Below, one piece after another: positions 1-6,787 of a stretch of DNA of 6,787 nt. The DNA is taken from contig CAMAUH010000235.1 in the NCBI GenBank assembly GCA_945861365.1, forward strand, positions 1-6,787. The letters are read 5' to 3'. The notes under the pieces are model-generated. The model saw nothing but the letters and a program-made list of their open reading frames with translations. It searched no databases and was not told where the DNA came from. A program made the position numbers and the translations under genes. The stretch is from Candidatus Kuenenia stuttgartensis. GTDB lineage: Bacteria; Planctomycetota; UBA1135; UBA2386. Positions within the stretch are counted from its first letter, which is position 1. Each line of letters begins with the position of its first letter.

Positions 1-1191
1 GACCTGTTCGTCGCCGGCCGGTTGGTGCCGGGCAGCTACCCGGACGCGCCGCCGAGCCGCCTCTACCGCAACGACCGCGGCCGCTTCGTCGACGCGACCG
101 CAGAGCTGGCGCCGGCGCTGCTGCAGGCCGGCATGGTGACCAGTGCGCTGTTCACCGACGTCGACACCGATGGCTGGCCCGACCTGCTGGTCGCCGCGCA
201 TTGGCAACCGCTGCGCCTGCTGCACAACGAACGCGGCGAACGCTTCGTCGACGCGACGGCCAGCGCCGGGCTCGCGCCACACACGGGACTGTGGAACAGC
301 CTGTGCGCCATCGATGCCGACGCCGACGGCGATCTCGACTACGTCGCCGGCAACCTCGGCCTCAACACCAAGTACAAGGCCAACGCCGAGCATCCGTACC
401 GGCTCTACTTCGGCGACTTCGACGGCAACGGCACCCGCGATCTGGTCGAGGCGAAGTACGAAGGCGACAACCTGCTGCCGGTCCGCGGCCGCAGTTGCAG
501 CAGCCAGGCGATGCCGGTGCTGGCCACGCGCTTCCCGACCTACGAACGCTTCGCCAGTTCGCTGCTGAGCGACATCTACGGTTCGCAGGACCTGGCGAAG
601 TGCGGCCAGCTGGCGGCGACGACGCTGGCGAGCAGCCTGCTGCGCAACGACGGCAAGGGCGCGTTCCGCATCGAACCGCTGCCGCGCCGAGCCCAGATCG
701 CACCGATCTTCGGCATGGTGGCGCTCGGCGACCTGGTCGTCATCGCGCAGAACACCTTCACACCGGAGCCGGAGACCGGGCGCCATGACGGCGGCACCGG
801 GCTCGTGCTGCGCGCGACCGCGCAGGGCCTCGTCGTCGTGCCGCCGATCGAACACGGCATCGTCGAACTCGGCGACCACAAGGCGCTCGTCGCGCACCGC
901 GGCGAAGCGGGCCTGCACCTGCTGTTCAGCCGCAACGACGGCCCGCTGCACGCGCACCACCTCGCCGGCGATTGGCTGGCGCCCACGCTGCCCACCGACG
1001 CCGGCAAGCCGCTGGCGATCGGCACGCGCCTCGAAGTCACCGGCGCCGACGGCACGGTGCGCGCCATCGAGATCCACGCCGGTTCCGGCTACCTGTCGAT
1101 GACGCCGACCTGGCTGCCCACCGCAGCGCAGCGCATCCGCCGGCGCGATCGCGACGGCAGCTGGCACGAGTTGGCGCTGCCATCGAAGTGA
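1..1191 (+). CDS. FG-GAP/VCBS repeat protein with ASPIC/UnbV-like C-terminus (CRTAC1-like), 5' partial
   Basis: The reading frame is open from the first base (DLFVAGRLVPG...), so this is the last 396 residues of a larger protein. A TTG at 22 lies inside a repeat and is not a convincing start. Three calcium-binding type loops of the DxDxDGxxD pattern are visible: DVDTDGWPD (157-183), DADADGDLD (313-339) and DFDGNGTRD (415-441). They sit among motifs typical of FG-GAP/VCBS propellers (LLHNERGERFVDAT, YVAGNLGLNTKYK). The last ~60 residues (GTRLEV...GADGTVRAIEI, then AGSGYLS) resemble the ASPIC/UnbV domain that follows FG-GAP repeats in CRTAC1-family proteins. Known relatives are large exported or surface proteins of Planctomycetota and Bacteroidota, thought to bind calcium and mediate adhesion or carbohydrate contact; no enzymatic role is established. 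The signal peptide would lie outside the window. Family assignment is firm; the biological role is unknown. Confidence 0.85.
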   Translation, partial: DLFVAGRLVPGSYPDAPPSRLYRNDRGRFVDATAELAPALLQAGMVTSALFTDVDTDGWPDLLVAAHWQPLRLLHNERGERFVDATASAGLAPHTGLWNSLCAIDADADGDLDYVAGNLGLNTKYKANAEHPYRLYFGDFDGNGTRDLVEAKYEGDNLLPVRGRSCSSQAMPVLATRFPTYERFASSLLSDIYGSQDLAKCGQLAATTLASSLLRNDGKGAFRIEPLPRRAQIAPIFGMVALGDLVVIAQNTFTPEPETGRHDGGTGLVLRATAQGLVVVPPIEHGIVELGDHKALVAHRGEAGLHLLFSRNDGPLHAHHLAGDWLAPTLPTDAGKPLAIGTRLEVTGADGTVRAIEIHAGSGYLSMTPTWLPTAAQRIRRRDRDGSWHELALPSK

Positions 1192-1300
1192 GCCGACACA
1201 GACTCCGCGACCGCACCAGCACGGCATGGCGCCCCCGCCGGTTCGCGGCACAATGCGCCGCCTGACCTGCCTCCCGAGTCTCCACCCGAGCGACCGCCTC

Positions 1301-2830
1301 ATGCCGATTCCGACTTCGCAGCCTTCGTCCCGCACCGTGCTCACCTTCGCCCTCGCCGCCACCCTGGCCGGCATCGGCCACGCGCAGTGCACCTACACCT
1401 GGCCGGCCAGCACGTTCGCTGGCGGCAGCAACGAAGCGGTCACCGCCCTCGCCGTGCTCGGCAACGGTGACGTCGTCGCCGGCGGCCGCTTCACCAGCAT
1501 CGGCGGCAACGCGAGCAATCGCATCGCGCGCTGGAACGGCTCGGCGTGGAGCGCCTTGGGCAGCGGCATGAACGCGGACGTCTACGCCACGCTGGTGCTG
1601 CCGTCGGGCGAAATCGCCGCGGCCGGCTCGTTCACGACCGCCGGCGGCGTGACCACGAACTGCGTCGCCCGCTGGAACGGCACCGCGTGGAGCGGCTTCG
1701 GCAACGGCATCGATGCGCTGCAACCGTTCGGTTCCAACGTGCAGGCGCTGGCCGTGCTGCAGAACGGCGACATCGTCGCGGCGGGCAGCTTCGGCGCCGC
1801 CAGCGGTGTGCCGGCCGCCAACATCGCGCGCTGGAACGGCACGTCGTGGAGCGGGCTCGGCGCCGGCCTCAATGGCCCCGTGCGCGGACTCGCCGTGGCG
1901 CCGAACGGCTCGCTCTACGCGATCGGTTCGTTCGCGCAGACGATCGCGCCCGGCCAGGTCGCCAACAGCATCGCGATGTGGAACGGCACCAGCTGGAGCG
2001 TGCTCGGCACCGGGCTCGGCATCTTCGGTGGCGACGCGCTGGCGATCCTGCCCAATGGCGACGTGGTCGTCGGCGGCACGTTCGTCACCGCCGGCGGCGC
2101 CGCTGCCAACCGCATCGCCCGCTGGAACGGTTCGAGCTGGTCGGCACTCGGCTCCGGCATGAACAGCGCGGTGACGTCGCTGCGCGTGCTCGCCAACGGC
2201 GACCTGATCGCGGGCGGCCTGTTCACGAGCGCCGGCGGCGTGCCCGCCAACCGCATCGCGCGCTGGAACGGCACCAGCTGGTCGGCCTTCGGCACCGGCG
2301 CCGACGGGACCGTGCACGAACTCGCCCAGGGCAACGACGGCGACCTCGTGGTCGGCGGCGAGTTCCTGAACACCGGCGGTGCGAGCAACAGCCGCCTCGC
2401 GCTCGTTCGGTCGTCGTGTGCGCCGGTCGCGGTGACCCTCGGCACCGGCTGCAGCGGCAGCGGCGGGTTCAACACGCTGGCCGTGACCAATTGGCCGCTG
2501 ATCGGCAGCACGTTCCGCGCCAGCAGTTCGGGCATGCCGGCGTTCGGCTTCGTGTTGGCCGTGACCGGCTTCACGTCGACCGCGCTGCCGATCGCGCTGG
2601 CGCTGCCGCAAGGCCTGCCCGGCTGCACGCTGTATGCGAACCTGGACCTGATCGACGTGCTGCTGCCCAACGCCGGCAGCGCCACGTCGGCGCTGGGACT
2701 CGGCAACAACCCGGCGCTGGTCGGGGCGTCGTTCTTCCACCAGCACGTGCCGCTCGAGCTCGACCTGCTCGGCAACATCACCGCGATCAGCAGCACCAAC
2801 GCGCTGCAGCTGACGGTCGGCACCTTCTGA
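1301..2830 (+). CDS. Secreted beta-propeller protein with planctomycete-type C-terminal domain
   Basis: This encodes a 509-residue exported protein of unknown function. I chose the ATG at 1301 because it gives a clean signal peptide: a short polar N-terminus with R11, a hydrophobic core VLTFALAATLAGI, and a likely cleavage site around GHA-Q. In-frame ATGs at 1226 and 1253 would add an implausible Pro/Arg-rich extension. No Shine-Dalgarno is visible at any of the three. Residues ~46-373 contain seven repeats of 47-53 residues, each with an NGD(V/L)VxGGxF strand and, in six of them, an IARWNG(T/S)xW strand, suggesting a seven-bladed propeller. Residues ~380-509 form a separate domain starting LGTGCSGSGG, with LPGC near residue 442 and a beta-rich end. 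I recognise this from many secreted planctomycete proteins. Cysteines C30 and C373 flank the propeller and C384/C442 lie in the tail domain, so disulfides are possible. It lies 109 bp after the FG-GAP gene on the same strand; co-transcription is uncertain. Confidence 0.85.
   Translation: MPIPTSQPSSRTVLTFALAATLAGIGHAQCTYTWPASTFAGGSNEAVTALAVLGNGDVVAGGRFTSIGGNASNRIARWNGSAWSALGSGMNADVYATLVLPSGEIAAAGSFTTAGGVTTNCVARWNGTAWSGFGNGIDALQPFGSNVQALAVLQNGDIVAAGSFGAASGVPAANIARWNGTSWSGLGAGLNGPVRGLAVAPNGSLYAIGSFAQTIAPGQVANSIAMWNGTSWSVLGTGLGIFGGDALAILPNGDVVVGGTFVTAGGAAANRIARWNGSSWSALGSGMNSAVTSLRVLANGDLIAGGLFTSAGGVPANRIARWNGTSWSAFGTGADGTVHELAQGNDGDLVVGGEFLNTGGASNSRLALVRSSCAPVAVTLGTGCSGSGGFNTLAVTNWPLIGSTFRASSSGMPAFGFVLAVTGFTSTALPIALALPQGLPGCTLYANLDLIDVLLPNAGSATSALGLGNNPALVGASFFHQHVPLELDLLGNITAISSTNALQLTVGTF
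1436..2419 (+). repeat. Seven tandem ~47-53-codon repeats encoding a probable beta-propeller
   Basis: The NGD-type motif begins at 1463, 1604, 1763, 1904, 2054, 2195 and 2336, giving spacings of 141, 159, 141, 150, 141 and 141 bp, all multiples of three. A second motif, (R)IARWNG(T/S)(S/A)W, closes repeats 1-6; in repeat 4 it is IAMWNG, in repeat 2 CVARWNG, and in repeat 7 it has decayed to SRLALVRSSC. Repeats 5 and 6 are the most alike at DNA level, both carrying AACCGCATCGC then GCTGGAACGG. The +12 and +9 bp deviations are in-frame insertions in loops (around DALQPFGSN and LGIFGG). The pattern resembles delta-60/DUF5122-type propeller repeats, but I cannot confirm the family without a profile search. 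Confidence 0.8.
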
Positions 2831-2837
2831 TCGGTGC

Positions 2838-2883
2838 CGCGCGCGCCGGGGCCGGCGGAGATTCCGGCGATCAGGCGCGCGCG
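2838..2883. terminator. Candidate bidirectional stem-loop between convergent genes
   Basis: Ten bases at 2838-2847 (CGCGCGCGCC) are perfectly complementary to 2874-2883 (GGCGCGCGCG). The enclosed segment contains a second small hairpin, GCCGG 2851-2855 with CCGGC 2864-2868. The structure lies just after the stop of the propeller gene (2830) and overlaps the last codons of the convergent PhyH gene (stop at 2871-2873). There is no T-tract on either strand, so it is not a classical intrinsic terminator. It may slow polymerase, protect 3' ends, or be a chance product of alternating GC. A terminator role is inferred from position and pairing only. Confidence 0.4.
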
Positions 2884-3683
2884 CCGAGCACCAGCGGGAA
2901 CAGCTCGCCAGCCACCAGCGCGCCGGTCGGCAGCAGCGGCGCACCGCGCAGCAGCGGCCCGGCCCCATCGACGACCCGCACGTCCGGCCCCATGTAGTTG
3001 CACACCGCGGCGCGCCGCCAGCGCTCGCTGCGATTGCAGTCGCTGCCGTGCAGCGTGTGGCTGTGGTGGATCGTCGCCTGCCCGGCCCGCACCGGCACGG
3101 CGACCGGGTTCCACTTCGCACCGGCAGGCAGCTGCGCGCGGATCGCTTCGAGCGGCGCATCGAACGGCAGCTTCGGCAACAGGCCCCAGCGATGGCTGCC
3201 GGGCACGAACTGCAGGCAGCCGTTCTGCTCGTCGGCATCGTCGAGCATCAGGTTCAGCGTGATGTGGCACGGCGGCGCCGTGCGCGTCCAGTACGAGTAG
3301 TCCTGATGCCACGGCACCACGCCGGGGTGGTGCGGGGGCTTGGCGAACACCTGGTCGTGCCAGAAGCGCAGCGCCGTGACCCCGAGCAGTTGCGCGCACG
3401 GCCGCGTCACCCGGGGATCGAACACCAGCTCGCGCAGCACCGGATGCACCCGCCAGCCGCCGAGGAAGTGGCAGACCACTTCGCCGGGGCGCTCGGTGAA
3501 CGCCTGCTCGACCTCGTAGAGCTGGGCGCGGTGGCGATCGAGGTGAAAGATCACGTCCGCGACCGCGTTGCGCACCGCGACGACTTCGGTGGCGGTCAGC
3601 ACGTCGATCGGTCCCACGAAGCCATCGCGCGCGAAGGCCGCGACCTGCGCCAGCGACAGTGGACCTGCAGCGCAGGAACTCAT
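2871..3683 (-). CDS. Phytanoyl-CoA dioxygenase (PhyH) family protein, Fe(II)/2-oxoglutarate dependent
   Basis: This encodes a 270-residue cytoplasmic oxygenase of the PhyH family, with no signal peptide or membrane segment. The N-terminus has the usual opening helix and DGFV motif (LSLAQVAAFARDGFV). The iron-binding facial triad is visible: H126 and D128 in WHQDYSYW (codons near 3300-3308) and the distal His, H212, in LHGSDCNRS (codon 3048-3050). R223, eleven residues after it, is in the position of the 2-oxoglutarate-binding arginine. The NGCLQFVPGSH motif between them is also typical. Relatives hydroxylate diverse small molecules and lipids; the sequence does not match the ectoine hydroxylase signature, so the substrate is unknown. 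The ATG at 3683 is preferred; a TTG at 3719 in frame would add 12 residues and has a weak GGGAA upstream. It is divergent from gcvP (138 bp apart) and convergent with the propeller gene (40 bp apart). Confidence 0.88.
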   Translation of the reverse strand: MSSCAAGPLSLAQVAAFARDGFVGPIDVLTATEVVAVRNAVADVIFHLDRHRAQLYEVEQAFTERPGEVVCHFLGGWRVHPVLRELVFDPRVTRPCAQLLGVTALRFWHDQVFAKPPHHPGVVPWHQDYSYWTRTAPPCHITLNLMLDDADEQNGCLQFVPGSHRWGLLPKLPFDAPLEAIRAQLPAGAKWNPVAVPVRAGQATIHHSHTLHGSDCNRSERWRRAAVCNYMGPDVRVVDGAGPLLRGAPLLPTGALVAGELFPLVLGARA

Positions 3684-3695
3684 GGCCCACACACT

Positions 3696-3707
3696 GGCAG
3701 ACCTGCC
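3696..3707. promoter_or_regulatory. Short inverted repeat upstream of the PhyH gene
   Basis: GGCAG-AC-CTGCC forms two 5-bp perfect arms with a 2-bp centre, 12 bp upstream of the preferred PhyH start in the divergent intergenic region. It could be an operator half-site pair, or it could be coincidental at this GC content. No clear -10/-35 pair for the PhyH direction was found. Confidence 0.15.
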
Positions 3708-3751
3708 GCCCGGCCGCAACCGACGTTTCCCGCCGCTCGCCAGCCGACCCC

Positions 3752-3780
3752 TTCACCCTGAGCATCCGCCTCCCTATCCT
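3752..3780 (+). promoter_or_regulatory. Weak sigma70-like promoter candidate for gcvP
   Basis: TTCACC (3752-3757) and TATCCT (3775-3780) are separated by exactly 17 bp. Each matches four of six bases of the TTGACA/TATAAT consensus. The predicted transcription start, near 3787, would leave a leader of about 35 nt before the gcvP ATG. This is the AT-richest stretch of the otherwise GC-rich intergenic region. Consensus strength is modest and planctomycete promoters are poorly defined, so this is only a candidate. Confidence 0.3.
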
Positions 3781-3790
3781 GTTCGCCCCG

Positions 3791-3809
3791 CTGTCGGCCA
3801 CACCGGCAG
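3791..3809 (+). promoter_or_regulatory. Leader hairpin just upstream of gcvP
   Basis: CTGTCGG (3791-3797) pairs with CCGGCAG (3803-3809) around the 5-nt loop CCACA; the stem is 7 bp with one G-U pair. It ends 12 nt before the gcvP start codon, and there is no Shine-Dalgarno in the remaining leader. It may influence translation initiation or mRNA stability. The leader is too short to hold a glycine riboswitch, and no such motif is seen. Function is inferred from position. Confidence 0.3.
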
Positions 3810-3821
3810 CCCGACCCCGAC

Positions 3822-6680
<2,859 letters not shown>

Positions 6681-6685
6681 GGTCG

Positions 6686-6707
6686 GGGCGGCAATCCTTG
6701 GCCGCCC
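6686..6707 (+). terminator. Hairpin immediately after gcvP, candidate terminator
   Basis: GGGCGGC (6686-6692) and GCCGCCC (6701-6707) form a perfect 7-bp GC stem with an 8-nt loop (AATCCTTG), starting five bases after the gcvP stop codon. The downstream bases (GCACGTAAG) lack a U-tract, so any termination would be inefficient or factor-dependent. It may instead stabilise the gcvP mRNA 3' end. Confidence 0.45.
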
Positions 6708-6722
6708 GCACGTAAGCGCCGC

Positions 6723-6745
6723 GCCGATCGCCGACCGCGATCGGC
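6723..6745 (+). promoter_or_regulatory. Perfect 9-bp hairpin just upstream of the ribosome binding site of the next gene
   Basis: GCCGATCGC (6723-6731) and GCGATCGGC (6737-6745) pair perfectly around a 5-nt loop (CGACC). The stem ends four bases before the AGGAG ribosome binding site at 6750-6754. It could be a second terminator stem, an RNA-processing site separating gcvP from the downstream gene, or a structure that keeps the ribosome binding site open. As DNA it is also a dyad with GATC in each arm. Pairing is directly seen; role is inferred. Confidence 0.45.
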
Positions 6746-6749
6746 AACC

Positions 6750-6754
6750 AGGAG
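6750..6754 (+). promoter_or_regulatory. Strong Shine-Dalgarno for the right-edge gene
   Basis: AGGAG sits six bases before the ATG at 6761. It is the only clear Shine-Dalgarno found before any start codon in the window and strongly supports that start. Confidence 0.75.
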
Positions 6755-6760
6755 AACCCG

Positions 6761-6787
6761 ATGAGTTCGAACACACCTACTCCCGCC
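6761..6787 (+). CDS. Start of an unidentified gene, 3' truncated by the window edge
   Basis: Nine codons are visible, reading MSSNTPTPA, and the frame is still open at the edge. The start is supported by AGGAG six bases upstream. The gene follows gcvP by 80 bp on the same strand, so it may be co-transcribed or separately initiated. Nine residues rich in Ser, Thr and Pro are not enough to name a family; a gcvT, gcvH or lipoate-related gene would be plausible by context but is not shown. Confidence 0.6.

Noticed and set aside
22..24. TTG at 22 as the start of the first gene
   Set aside because: The frame is open to base 1 and the preceding residues (DLFVAGR) continue the FG-GAP repeat, so the gene begins outside the window.
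1226..1254. Possible promoter before the propeller gene with CACAAT at 1249-1254 as a -10
   Set aside because: The -10 match is only four of six and the hexamer 17 bp upstream (ATGGCG) is a poor -35, so it is not distinguishable from chance.
1226..1300. Upstream ATG starts at 1226 and 1253 for the propeller protein
   Set aside because: They add a Pro/Arg-rich segment before a well-formed signal peptide that begins at the ATG at 1301, and neither has a Shine-Dalgarno.
1463..2342. Periodic DNA repeats considered as a CRISPR array or non-coding tandem repeat
   Set aside because: The spacing is a multiple of three, the units are degenerate and the similarity is at protein level within one open frame, so it is a coding propeller repeat.
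1037..3238. A 733-codon minus-strand open frame across the propeller gene and part of PhyH
   Set aside because: It is in register with the propeller gene's codons and has low-complexity Arg/Ala/Gly composition. It also overlaps the PhyH gene on the same strand in a different frame; the PhyH frame has the conserved active site.

Overview
The window is high-GC DNA with strong G/C preference at third codon positions. It most likely comes from a member of the Planctomycetota. The best lineage clue is the secreted protein at 1301-2830. It ends in a ~130-residue domain (LGTGCSGSGG start, LPGC motif, terminal beta-strands) that I associate from memory with many secreted planctomycete proteins. Next to it are a CRTAC1-like FG-GAP/ASPIC protein and a PhyH dioxygenase, both common in that phylum. 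This assignment is an inference from family knowledge and has not been checked by a search.

Layout: (i) 1-1191 (+) is the C-terminal part of an FG-GAP/VCBS repeat protein with an ASPIC/UnbV-like tail; it runs off the left edge. (ii) 1301-2830 (+) is a complete secreted protein with a signal peptide, a probable seven-bladed beta-propeller of 47-53-residue repeats, and the planctomycete-type C-terminal domain. (iii) 2871-3683 (-) is a phytanoyl-CoA dioxygenase (PhyH) family Fe(II)/2-oxoglutarate enzyme, convergent with (ii) across a short GC-rich stem-loop region. (iv) 3684-3821 is a 138-bp divergent intergenic region with a weak promoter candidate and a leader hairpin. (v) 3822-6680 (+) is a complete single-chain glycine decarboxylase (gcvP). 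(vi) 6681-6760 holds two perfect hairpins and then a clear Shine-Dalgarno for a gene whose first nine codons (from 6761) are at the right edge.

The genes do not form one obvious pathway. The two left-hand genes encode exported beta-propeller-type proteins, probably acting at the cell surface or outside the cell. gcvP is central one-carbon/glycine metabolism, and its T- and H-protein partners are not in the window. The PhyH gene is divergent from gcvP and has no assignable substrate. I see no CRISPR array, tRNA, rRNA, insertion sequence, defence system or phage module. The least-described element is the propeller plus C-terminal-domain protein. The structured intergenic regions around gcvP are the other points worth checking.
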